This document shows, one piece after another, positions 12,375 through 24,447 of a DNA stretch of 64,000 nucleotides. This stretch comes from Nissolia schottii (Eukaryota > Streptophyta > Magnoliopsida > Fabales > Fabaceae), in contig QANU01045372.1 of assembly GCA_003254905.1 (NCBI GenBank), forward strand, positions 132,279-196,278, in the 5' to 3' direction. Position 1 is the stretch's first letter. Every line of letters starts with the position of its first letter. A program made the position numbers and the translations under genes. The notes beneath the pieces were generated by a model. The model saw only the letters and a program-made list of their open reading frames with translations. It was not told where the DNA came from and did no database searches.

Positions 12375-13145
12375 ACCAAATCAGTGATAAAATTTGTTAT
12401 TGTGGGCTTCTTTAGAAAATAATGTAGTACTGTTTTATTTTGGGTACACCACTTGTTGTAGTTAATGCGAGAGCACCGTGCAATTGGGCTTCGTGTTGAA
12501 AATGATTGGGCTTAAATAATGGTATAATTCTGTATCTAACTAGGAAAATTAAGTAGAAATGGTAGTACAGAGAAACTTTTATAAAATTACATCTTGCTTT
12601 GGTTGATTCGAAAATATGTTTTGCCAATTGAAAAGCTTCGTACAAACATTTTTGGGCTATAAGATTGTGGTTTACAAAAAAGATTATTTCTTGCTGTTCG
12701 AATTATGGTTAAGTTGAGGTGTGGAATATTTGGTAATCAGTTAAAGATTTTTAGTTGTTGGGTTTTGTTGAGGCTTTTTCGTCTGCTCATTTGGATATTT
12801 TGGGCCTTAGAATAATTACTATAACAAATTTATGGTCAGAAGAATATAAATAATTCGATTCAACTAGTCTTGTCATATAAACGTTAGGTAATTTTGTTAC
12901 TCTGTTTTTTGACAAACGTGATTTCTTTTGTAGTAATTATGTAACTCAACAAATCCCAACCAGCGTTTAGAACATATTGCTAGTCTGCGAAAAATATGGT
13001 ATTACAATAAGGCCCAATAGAACTGAGGCCCGGTCCATATTTTCAGCTAGACACCTAGAATAATTAACCCAAGTTTATAGATTCAATCAAATTTCAGAGT
13101 GGACTTTGATAGAGAAAGGAGAAAGCATCTGAATTGCTAATGCCT

Positions 13146-13473
13146 ATAAAATATAGGGGAGGCCTTTTTCACTGTTTCATTTATCACATCCCAAACCCCA
13201 CCACCACAAAACCTTTCTCAAAAACTTAACAACCACTCTTGTTGGATGCGTTCAGGATCCCACCATAAGATTTTGTTTGTTTGTTTGTTTGTTATTAGGA
13301 ATGCAAGTGTATTTTACTCTTTCTATATATAATTATAGTAGTGGGGTTAGTGGTGTAAGCAGAACTTGATGGCTTCTCATGATTCAGTTCAGACCTCAAA
13401 CTTGCTTATCACTATCCCTTCCTTAAAGCTGCAGGCACCACTCTTTTACTTTAACCATAAATTGTGGAATTGA
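13146..13473 (+). other. Weak candidate transcription unit with 34-codon ORF
   Basis: A TATA-like CTATAAAATATA at 13144-13155 is followed by a C/A-rich leader-like stretch (CCCAAACCCCACCACCACAA), a (TTTG)n run near 13276-13292, and a small ORF at 13369-13473 whose product begins MASHDSVQTSNLL. I do not recognise the peptide, and neither a conserved domain nor a miRNA sequence was spotted. It could be a gene fragment, a non-coding RNA or chance. Confidence 0.2.
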
Positions 13474-13904
13474 ATTAGTACAGAGTTTAATTGTTATGTA
13501 TTAAAAATGTAAAATTACAGTCATTTAATCAAATTATTTTAAATGTATACATTTTTTAAATTGTATTAGTTAACTTTCTTTTTTATTTGTGTAGCAAATA
13601 TTTAATTAGATGACAATTTAAATACATGACATTAAAACTCTAACTAATTTTTAAAATAAAAATGCTAATTGCAATTTAAAGAGAATTTGACGATTATATA
13701 ACTAAAATTCATACTTATTCAAATTGCCATTACCACATGTTAATTTTAGCAAAAATGTTTTGTGTACACCCAAATTGTATATACCCGTACATGCAACCTC
13801 CAATAATACGCAATTAATGATCATTATACGTATAACGTACCGTTTCTAAAATTATAAACAATGCACCCCCAATCCCGAACTCGTTTCCGTAATCATTTTC
13901 CCTC

Positions 13905-14010
13905 ATCGTCATCCTCTTCATCCTCTTATCCTCGTTCTGTTATCTTTATCCTCATCACCCTCTCACCATCGTCATCATCGTCATTCTCCTCATCTTCATC
14001 CTCATTAAAA
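13905..14010. repeat. Low-complexity TCATC/CCTC-rich stretch
   Basis: Irregular runs of TCATCCTC, TCATCATCG and CTCATCTTCATCC. Simple-sequence character only. Confidence 0.7.
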
Positions 14011-14130
14011 TGGAATTAAGATGATAAAATGTTATTTTTTTTAAAATGGAAGAGATCTACCTTTAACAATGATGATTTACTTGTTACAGATGCTTGAGTG
14101 GACAATTACTTGTGAAATATCATACATGCG

Positions 14131-14383
14131 AACATAAGCGTGTAATGTTTGTGCAGTATACCACATAAAGTTTGTGCACAGATACTTATAAAGTTTGTGC
14201 ATCAAAGAGTCTAATAAATTCTGAAATATATGGTCCATGCAAAGGTTTGTGAACATAAACAAGTAATGTTTGTACAACACAAATGCTTATAAAGTTTGTG
14301 CATCCAAGAATCTAATGAATTATGAGATGTATGATCCATGTAAAGGCTTGTGCACATATGCTTATAAAGTTTGTGTACGCAAA
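14131..14383. repeat. Tandem repeat, ~121-bp unit, two copies plus a partial third
   Basis: AACATAA..GTAATGTTTGT recurs at 14131 and 14252 (period 121). Each unit carries CTTATAAAGTTTGTGCAT and a GG(T/-)CCATG(C/T)AAAGG segment. A partial third unit begins near 14351 with GCTTATAAAGTTTGTG. Copies have diverged by substitutions and there is no coding potential. Confidence 0.75.
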
Positions 14384-17300
14384 TGAAAATTGAGAAACGC
14401 GAATCGCGTGTGCACATGCGTTTAAGTGCGGAGTGGGAATCCCTGCGTGAGTGAGTATTCGTAATGAGTCCAAACGTATTTAATACGGGGGTATGTACGA
14501 TGTATGATATTTGATGTACGTGTAGCAGGATTGTAATTTTAGTATGCAAGTCTCTACGTTGGAAATGTTTTCCAAAGGAAGTGTGAACGCAAACACAGAA
14601 ATTGACATGGGTCCCTATGCTGAGCCTAAAATCAATCACTAGTACTTATCACTGATTAAAAATGCTGAAGTAACTTAATCAGTTTAACTACTTAACTTTA
14701 AATCTACAATTTGCATGAGAAGATGCAGGGCCCAACAATAGTGTGGTAAACTTTATTTCCAAATAAAGTACATTTTCATCAATACAATTGGAAACTTTAG
14801 GAATTTACTCATTTATTTACCTTAGTGGTATAGTCACCTGCCATGTCTCATATGTTATGGCACAACTTTATATTAAAGGATGAAGGCCTATTATGCTTTT
14901 GCTTGAGGTACCAACATGTGTGGGGTGAATAAGACTACAAAAGTGAATAACTTTCCAAGTGAGGAACCATTAAGTTATCCTATACTGAGTACAAAAATTG
15001 AACACCCTCTTTTACCTATACACTTGCAATAATCATGAAATGTATAGCAAAATCATTGAGATGCCTTTTGCACCCAACAAGACATACATCACAATGTACT
15101 ACCATTTCATTAATGCATTAACTAGTCTTTGGAACCATACTTAGAATGGTGAGTGAATTGAAAAAGTGCCATTATATTCAACCAATTAGATGTTGGTAAT
15201 AAACAGAAATTTTGCAACATAGGGATATACTTAAAAGTTTGTTACGAAATTTCAAAATTAATTTGATAAGGACCATAGCCGATATTCCCATTTCAAGATA
15301 CTTCTTCTAATTAGGCTGACATACCAACAAGAAAATAGATATAAATTTTGGGCTCAAATCTCTAATCTATTGCAACAGGGGACAAAATTTTAGCACGTGT
15401 ATTCAAGTGCAAAATTACAAAAAGACAAGGGCGTTTCAAAGGAATAAAAAGAAAGGCATTAATCACAATAACATTATTAAATGACACCATATGTGATGTG
15501 AAGTCACAACAAACCATTGAAAGCTTTGGAATTTGTTTCTTACATATTTTAAGTATTCCTTCAAAGGGAATCTCCTATATACTCAACTTCCCTACCACCC
15601 CTTTTTTCTCCTCATAGGCATAGCCTTTCTCCATCTTACATTTCCTATATTCATTTTGTCATTGCCATGATCAATTGCAGCAAAGAAATGTACATATAAG
15701 ACAAAGTACCCTCCTCAATTCAATGCTATTTGTTGGGATTAATTCTCTGAAAGCTTCAAGGTGCCTTCTTACTAATTCTTTTTTGTGACTCACAGTTCAT
15801 GCATATTGCTAACCAATTACTACATGCAACTCACACATGCTCATCTTTCCTATCTAGATGATGACATAGGGAAGGGTTGTCAAATGATTCAAGGGCTACT
15901 AAGGCTTTAAAGGCTGGAATATTACTCTGAAATATACAAGAAGTTCTCTGGCAGGTACTTACTTGGTTAATTATTACTGCATTAAACTAAATCATTTTCT
16001 ATAAGTATTTTTCACAGGACTTAATTGTTAACTTGAATTGATTATTTAACTAGCTTATTTTGATACCCTATCAAACATTGACAGCTGCAGGCTTTAATTA
16101 GGAAAAATAATTGTTCTTTGACTCTTAACAACTTCTGACAGAAAACATGTTAGGTGACATTAAATGCATGCATTTTGAAAGGGAGGCATTTACAATGCTC
16201 CTAAAACTGATTTGAGCAGTCATGCTCCCAAAATTTTAAGTATATTTAAAAATGTAAAGTCATTTCATTAATTAATTCCAACACAAGGAGGAGACAAAAT
16301 CTGACCATTATGGTTAGAGCCTTGAGGGACACCAGTGAATCTTTGTCTAACATGTGAGATTTTAGGTATTCAATTGGGATTCAATTCTACTTGTATCATG
16401 AGCATGATATTGCTGAAATAATTTTGAGAGCATTGTAAATGTAAATGCTTCCCTTTGAAATAATTATAAAAGGGTTTAATAGGAGAAAGTATAAATGAAT
16501 TTTACATTATCATTCAATTATATATTAACACATGAATATATATAATTAACTATCACATCTATTACTTAAAAGATCATTTAAATAAAATAAATTGATTAGA
16601 CGATTTTGTAAAAACTTTTACATTACAATTACAAACTCATTATAAAATTGGTGAACAAATATGTATTATACAATAAATATGATTTGTACTCATTATTTAT
16701 AAAATATCATATTAATTTATAGCTCATTTATCATTAAATGAGATATTAATAATGAATAAATGGTAAATCAATACCATGTCCATGAGTCCAAATATCACCG
16801 TTTTGAATTGGGTCATGTGAGGACATCTAAAACTCAGGAAAGTCTGCATAGCATAGCATAAAATTAAAAATACAATAATGCATAGTATTCAAGGTGGTCC
16901 TCATGTCACAGAGAGACAAACATGTGATTCAGTAAAGGTAGTGTTTGTGTTTGCCCTTATGATACGTGGCACCGAAAGACTGCGTTGAAATCTGAGTACA
17001 ATGCGGTGGCTCTGAAATCTAGAAGATGGATGCAGCCGCTACCTATCCTTTCTTTCTTTACTTTCATGCACTGTCACACATACCTTCATCACATGTGGAC
17101 GTTGAATGCAGAAAATTGTTCCTTCATTTTTCACGGGTTCCCCTTTTCACACTATAGAAAAAAGTGCTTATCTACTTTTGCAAGAAATCATGTTCGACCC
17201 ATTTGAGTGATCCCTGTTAGCTACCAGATTTGACAAATTAATCAAACTCCAGAACTCAATTTATGTGCCACTATGACAATGTGTAACATATAACTATTCT

Positions 17301-19796
17301 ATACAACATGAGCCATTTTGTTAAAACCGATAAAGGAACATAGAACTTATATTTTTCTGCTTTTAAGAGTGTTAAGTAAGGAATTGTGGTGATTTTGGCT
17401 CAAGATACCCACTTTGTTTTGTGTCTTTTGATGCAAATTGTTAAGATTATCTCATTGTCTTTTTCATTTAAGCGTAAAGAGTAAACATGATACATATGTA
17501 TATTTATATTCCTATTTACACACATTAAAAGTGTATATAATTCAGTAATATTTTATGGGGCCATTGAGAATAGAGAACCTGCATCTTTTTGTGTGTGGAA
17601 TTTCTTTATAAAGTGCTGCACTTAGAAAATACTTGATCCTAGGCCTTACTTAGATTTGTGTGACTATCATCTTTATAGAGAAATTATTAGTAGCAGTTAA
17701 TGGAGCACTCATGTTCAAAGTTTTTTTGTTCATATTTATCTTAAATGTCATTTTATTTATGGTCAGAACATAGTTTAATTTAATGCTATATAAACATCTA
17801 ATAATTTATTATCTTTATGGACCTATAAGAAAATCATTGGGGATGTGCATTTTCTTTTCTTGCATTGCTGACATTAATGCATCCAACCTACATGCTCCCA
17901 CTGCTATACCAAAAAAGAAAATACATGTCAATTTCTGCTTTAATTCCTCCCACAAATCTTTGAATATCGTAGCTCTTTCTTGCTTTCTCTGTCTTTGATT
18001 CCTTTGTATGTTTTGCAATTGATCTTTTTTTTGCTTCAGTCCGTGGTCCATGCTCCACAGAAAATGGTAGTTACCCGTGGAGTAAGATAAGGAAAAGAAT
18101 GAGACAGAAACCGACCTCCATTTAATTTTGATTTTGACATTTAAGGCCTTAGAGATCCATATTATCCTAAAAGGGGATTTCTAGGCTTATAAGTGACATT
18201 CTATTGCCTTCAGCTATAATCAAAGCATATTGTTTTTCCCATAATATCATCAATGAGATAATAAAGTGAATTTGATTTTTGCTAAAGTAATGAAAATCAT
18301 TTGGAAATGAATTGCTGGTGCATGAATGCCACATTTTTCTGCAACCAATGAGGTTACTTGTCTTGAAACTTGATCAAAATTGTGACCAAAGCTTGTCTTG
18401 AAATCAAATACAACTTGGTTTAACGGTTACCCTCTTTAGAAAATTCACCAAACTCCAATCTACCCTTGGAAGACAATGTGTTGGTTAGTTCATTGAAACA
18501 TGACACCACTAACACAGTTTTACCTTAGAAGGCACAACATATTTGATATAATATAATGTACGAGTGTATTTGATTTAATAATGATGAAGCTCCAAACACT
18601 TGTATACTACTATGTAATCCTAAAATTTCACAGGGATTTGCCATTTTGAGGGCCCCAAACAATTGAAAATTTGGTCTCATTTACACTTAAAAAAAACAAT
18701 GCCTCTCTCCTTTGGGACCCACTACCATTTTGGTCACTATATAGCAATCATCATCAGTACATTTTATTATCTGGATGCACTATTGGACCCTCATTACAAC
18801 TGCTAATTGCTGTCCTACAATACAAGAAAGATATAATAAAACAAAATGATAATTCAGTAAAACAATTAAAATTTAAAGGAACACAAAACTAATCATTTTC
18901 AAGTTGGATTTTTTTAATGGGTATATAAAGTTTCAGGAAGAGAAAAAGGCATAATGTGTAAATTCATCATTTAAGAATTTGTATTCTCTCTTTCTTCATA
19001 CTGTATTTTTTTTTCTCTGTGAAAGTGATATCCAAATCCAAAGGTCCTTGTTCTAAAGTTGAAAGAATAAAATAAAATAAGAATATAAGAAATCTAAACC
19101 AGAGAAAAATCCTATCTTGTTTAGCCAAAATTATATAAGTTCCTAGTCCACAAAGAAATATCAAATATACCATCCAAGTGCGAGAAAGGAAAAATTAGAT
19201 TTTTATAGGACTAGGATCATGTGCCACGTAGAATAAAGAGAAAAAAAGGAGTGGAATTTTCTGCCATTATGGGTCACCATGTCCCTTCATTTTGTGCCAA
19301 CTTTCTTTTAGAAGTATCCAAGTTTAAAAACCTTCAAGGTTTTTCCCCCCGTGTAGAAGATGATGAACAGGTGATCTGATAATAATTATTCTTCTGAATT
19401 CTTTTCTCTGTCATTCTGATTTGATTATTTCTAAAGTCAATGCAAACCAATGCCCTTTCCTTTATCATTAAAATAGTACTTGTGGGTCAGTTACTACAAG
19501 GTTTTGAAGGTTTTTTCATCCATGGCGACCCCATATGATCCCTGATTGCCTCATCGTTCCAATTCACACACGGGTGCATAATAAAGTTTCTGTCTTTACT
19601 ACTATTGCCGTGGCAGGCTTCATGGTACAACAACCCAACACGTAGCTTCACACACAAATAAGAACAGAGTTTTTTCTTTTATACCAAAAGAAAAGAAAAA
19701 TGGTTTTTTCACAACGGTAGCACATGAAGGTCTCAGCTTTTTGCACTTTATCTTCTGAATTTCTCTTCTTTCAGACCCCATTTGAGAGAAAGAGCC

Positions 19797-22700
19797 ATGA
19801 AGCAGAAATCGCCACCCTCACCACCAGGTCCACCACCACCATCACCACCTACAACAACAACAGCAACAAAAGGTGGTATCTTGAAACAGAACAGTGATAA
19901 GTCTCTGCAGAGTCCACCACCACCAACACGCCTCAGAGTTCCTTCCAAGGCTAGAGAGTCACCAAAGACACCACCCTCTGAGGTTTCATCAACAAGGGCC
20001 AAGTCAGTGCCACCAGACTTGAAGAATATCTCCAAGGCCAAAAGGGGTCTCCTTTTGCTGAACAACAACAAGGGTAATAAGCCAAGTGAAGAGGTTGTGG
20101 TTGTGGGGCCCCAAAAGGGTGGTAGGGAAGGTGAAGAAGCTAAGGTTGTTGTGGGCCGTTTCGTGAGCCGCCAGGGTGTGGAGCAGTTTGCTAGGCCAAG
20201 GAGAAGGGTGGTTGCTGTTGGGGATTCTGGTTTGAGAAGGGGTGAAGATGAAGCTGATGGGAAGAAGAGGGAGAAGGAGTTGCAGGAGAAGCTTGAGGTG
20301 AGTGAGAATTTGATCAATGGTTTGCAGTCTGAGGTGATGGCCTTGAAGGCTGAATTAGATAAAGTTAAAAGCTTGAACTTGGAGCTTGTGTCTCAGAACA
20401 GAAAGCTCAGGGAGGATCTTGCTGCTGCTGAAGCTAAGGTGGGAGCTGTTGGTAGCAGTGGAAAGGTGAGAACTTTAATGGGTTTGTAATGTTTTGCCTT
20501 AAAGTTTGGATTTTGGAATGAATGTGTTTGAAAGCCCTCTCAATTTCATTTGCTGTTTCATTTTTCCTTTTTTTTTCTTTTTTCTTTTTTCTTTTTTATG
20601 ATTCAAAGGGTGGTTAGTTAATTCATTTGATAGAGTCATCTATTACTGTTTGAGTTTTTTTATAGCATTAACTTATATGGTGGTACAAAATTGAGATCAA
20701 ATATCTATCATCCACTATTTCCTTGGAAATGAATCTGACTTTTTTTTTACTTGGATGAAGAGGGAGCAAATTGGAGAACACCAGAGCCCCAAGTTTAAAG
20801 ACATACAGAAACTCATTGCTGACAAATTGGAAAGGTCCAAAGTGAAAAAGGAAGCTTCTCCTGAAGCATTTTTTGTTAAAGCATCAATTCCACCTCCAAC
20901 TACAGCAAGTCATTCCACTTTCAAAGCTACAACAAACATAGGAAGAAAATCTCCACCCAATCAGTGCCTCCCGCCACCACCTCCACCTCCACCTCCACCT
21001 CCACCGCCACCATCAATCCCATCTCGGCCCTTAGCAAAATCATCTAACTCCCAAAAGGCACCAGCACTTGTTGAATTATTTCACTCCTTAAAGAATCTAG
21101 ATGGGAAGAAAGACTCAAAGGTATCTTTGAATCATCAGAAACCGGTAGCTATTAGTGCACATAGTAGCATTGTTGGAGAAATTCAGAACCGTTCAGCTCA
21201 TCTTTTAGCAGTAAGTAATTGTGTTTTTCCATTTAATTTGTGGTTATAACTTCTATTCATGTTTTCACATTAAAAAATATGTACTACCTAACTAATAAGT
21301 AATGATTGACCATACTTTCCAGATAAGGGCAGACATTGAAACAAAAGGGGAATTCATCAATGACCTTATAAAGAAGGTGGTGGATGCAGCCTACGTGGAT
21401 ATTGAAGAGGTCCTCAAGTTTGTTGATTGGCTTGATGGTGAACTATCCTCATTGGTAGGTTTCTAACAAAATCATTAATCTTGTGGGCCAATGGCTCTCT
21501 GCCATTCAAACAGCCAATATGTGTCAATTATTAATCATACAAGTTATATAGTTTTATTCCATTGATTTACTGCAACACCCTTTTTTTAATTGGAGATATA
21601 TGACAAGGTTGGGGGTTGAGCATCAAACTGCCCCACCTTTGTTGGTGGCAATTGCACAACTAAGGGGAATTCTATGGTTCCCAAGTGAAAAAAATTTCAG
21701 GTTTGAAAACTCATGCTGGCATGGACAATTCAGAATATGTCACATAATTCACTTGGATACGTTTCACATTATGGCCACTTGGTCAGGTGTTACAACATAA
21801 GCTACACTTGGTTTCTTACTAGCTGTGTCTCCTCCTGCGTTCTACAGGCTGATGAGCGTGCTGTCTTGAAGCATTTCAAGTGGCCTGAGAAGAAAGCTGA
21901 TGCAATGCGAGAGGCTGCAGTTGAGTATCGTGAGCTTAAATTGTTAGAACAGGATATCTCCTCCTACAAGGATGACCCTGACATTCTGTGTGGAGCTGCC
22001 TTGAAAAAGATGGCTAGCTTATTAGACAAGTAAGACTTACATCAAGTTAATAATCTTCCTATTTAGTAATTTAAGTTATGCTGGGTTTATGGGTGGGAGA
22101 TGCTAACTCTGTGCCTCATTTCATCTCATTGTGATAGGTCCGAGCGGAGCATACAGAGGCTAGTCAAGCTGCGAAGTTCTGTCATGCGTTCGTATCAAGC
22201 GTACAACATTCCTATTGCTTGGATGCTTGATTCAGGGATAATGAGCAAGGTATCTTTTTATATTCTTTTCTCTTTTGAAATGAGAACAATGATTAGACAT
22301 AGTAAAATTTGTGGTTTCTGATCAATACCTAGATTATATTTGAATGATATAGTGATTATTCAAATTAGTCTGCTTGAATAAATATAGCACTTGATGTGAA
22401 CTGCATTGTGTAGTACATCAATCACTCTGCCTTTAATCCCATCCCTCCACCATGTATTCAAATTAGTCTTGATTTGAATCCTTGTAAATGTAACAAAAAT
22501 AAATCCGATTATTACAATCCAGGTTTATCTTAACACAAGATGTTCGTATTTATATAGCATAACTCTAAAATCTCAACAAAGCGTATCTGTTTTCTTATTT
22601 TTATGTATGTAATTTCTTCTCTTAGAAGATAATTTTCTCTTCCTTTGTTATCTTTGTGAGTTAATAGGAAAGTGTATTCAAAATCTTCACACGCATGCTA

Positions 22701-23369
22701 AATTTACAAGTTGCAGTTATAAAACTTGATGAGTAATGTGCCATGAATGCAGATAAAGAAGGCTTCAATGACTCTGGTGAAGATGTACATGAAAAGAGTG
22801 ACAATGGAGCTTGAATCCAATCGGAACACAGACAGAGAATCTAGTCAAGATTCTCTTCTGCTTCAGGGCGTGCACTTTGCATATAGAGCTCATCAGGTAA
22901 ATGGTTTGGTACTGCTAAACTGCTGTTCAATGCTTCTTAAAAGACCATTAGAATTGAATAGTAACCTGTATATACAAATGTGCACAATTCAATGCCTTGA
23001 TTTTAGTAGATAAGATAAACTATATGCTCGATAGAAATTTTCGTGTGGTCATAAAACGCCATGCTAAATATGCTCCTTAGTCTTAACCACTTATAAAATG
23101 ACATTCCGGCTTCAATTGGCGAAGGCAGAAATGTTATTTTGTGTGTAGTTATATCTAACATGGCGTTGCATGACTACATAAGAATTTCTCAATGCCACGT
23201 TATGGTCATATATTTTACATTGTGACACTTAATTTGACATGTTAATTTATTGTAGTTTGCTGGAGGTTTGGATTCAGAAACATTGTGTGCTTTTGAAGAG
23301 ATAAGGCAACGTGTACCAAGACACCTAGCTGGGTCTCGAGAACTTTTGGCTGGCATAGCATCATCATGA
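19797..23369 (+). CDS. CHUP1/IPGA1-like coiled-coil, proline-rich protein
   Basis: Seven exons: 19797-20465, 20761-21210, 21323-21454, 21848-22029, 22138-22249, 22753-22896 and 23256-23369 (TGA), giving 600 residues in frame with GT..AG introns. ATG 19797 is the first ATG of the frame. Domains in order: a Pro/Thr-rich basic N-terminus; a coiled coil at about 150-215 (KELQEKLEVSENLINGLQ and following heptads); a 14-proline run at about 294-307; and the conserved C-terminal CHUP1 domain (from about 375), which includes FINDLIKKVVDAAYVDIEEV and FKWPEKKADAMREAAVEYRE. CHUP1 itself anchors chloroplasts to actin and is about 1000 residues. Shorter relatives such as IPGA1 associate with microtubules and affect cell growth. 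This copy lacks the long N-terminal coiled coil and chloroplast-targeting segment of true CHUP1, so a cytoskeletal role is inferred rather than chloroplast anchoring. Confidence 0.93.
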
Positions 23370-24447
23370 GAAAGGAAGCCATTGATTTTTCTATGCTACT
23401 CCTACTCCTAATGGTTCCAACTGGATTCTGATAACATTCATCATTCTTTTTATGCTTTCAAGTCAGAAGAAATATGGAGTAACAATGTAACATCATGAGA
23501 TGATTTTGAAGAGAGAACATTCCATACATGTATAAGTCAAATGTGGCTAATCTACTATATCCAACATGTCACAACCTAGGAATAGGATCTTCTTCGGTTA
23601 AGAGTTATTATTAAATGATGATGACAATGTCAATAGTAAAAGTTGTTAGCCGTTGTAACAAATAACACGAGGGGGGGAGGCTTTTTACGGTGTGTATGTA
23701 GGTTCATATGATACACGTGTACTGAATGAAAAATACTTTTTAATAAGTTAACACTCATGTTCCATATGTAGGTGGTGCAAAAACACATTTTGAATTGAAG
23801 CGTTATCTTCTATGTTACAGGGGAAATTTAGTTCTTTGATCATTCCTGTAGAACTCTAATCATATTTTCTGTTCAAATGATACCATGCATGCACAGATGT
23901 AGTTGTAAAATATTAAATTCTAAGAGTTAATTGCTATACATTTGATTCAAACGATAACGATTATTTATTAGAACTATCTAGGAAAAAAAAGTTTAGTATA
24001 GGAAGGCCACATACGACATTTCCTATGAAACGCACCGTTTCAAATCAAACTTAAGCTAAGAGGTTCGGAAGATACACGTGTCTTTCCAAACGATGACACG
24101 TCAATCAAAATATTGACACGTCACCCACGTGTCACCACTTGTCTTACATCTCCACCGCACGATGTACACAAGCCTCAACCAACGGCAGAGATCAAACAAA
24201 TTCGTAAGCCAGTAGAGGCCGAAGCATGGCAATCGAAAAACCTCCACGAGCCAACACGCGCGAAGCCGAAACTCTGTCCACGTCACCAACATCCAATCAG
24301 AGAACGCCACGCATGCCCCATGTAAACCAAAATTAAAAAAAATAAATAAGATATAGATATTCATACTCAAAAGAAAAGAAAAGAACATCAACGAAAGTTT
24401 CGTTTCGATTCCTTAGAGAGGAAGGTTTAACCGTTTAACCGTCGGGC
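23370..24447. other. 3' UTR of CHUP1-like gene and DGAT3 promoter
   Basis: The left part is AT-rich 3' flank of the CHUP1-like gene. From about 24060 the sequence becomes richer in GC and contains several ACGT-core elements upstream of the DGAT3 start. No coding frame is credible. Confidence 0.7.
24074..24131 (+). promoter_or_regulatory. Cluster of G-box/ABRE-type ACGT elements upstream of DGAT3
   Basis: CACGTG occurs at 24075-24080 and again at 24126-24131 (CCACGTGTCA), with GACACGTCA at 24095-24103 and 24115-24123: four ACGT cores within 60 bp. Such elements bind bZIP factors in ABA- and seed-responsive promoters. An RY-like CATGC lies near 24312. This would suit a lipid-metabolism gene used in seeds or stress; the link is inference. 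Confidence 0.6.

Larger units (their letters stand above)
12391..19796. other. Gene-poor intergenic region
   Basis: About 7.4 kb of AT-rich DNA. It contains one weak candidate transcription unit (13146-13473), a TC/CAT-rich low-complexity stretch near 13905-14010 and a tandem repeat (14131-14383). I see nothing recognisable between 14.6 and 19.7 kb; open frames there are short, lack homology-like composition and have no splice context. Confidence 0.6.

Noticed and set aside
14211..14639. 142-codon minus-strand frame over the tandem repeat
   Set aside because: It is made of the 121-bp repeat units; repeated CTNLYMD-like text reflects the repeat and not a protein family.
19748..20317. Antisense open frame of ~189 codons opposite the first CHUP1-like exon
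   Set aside because: It is a mirror of the Pro/Ser-rich coding strand, with no splice context or domain; the plus-strand gene explains the composition.
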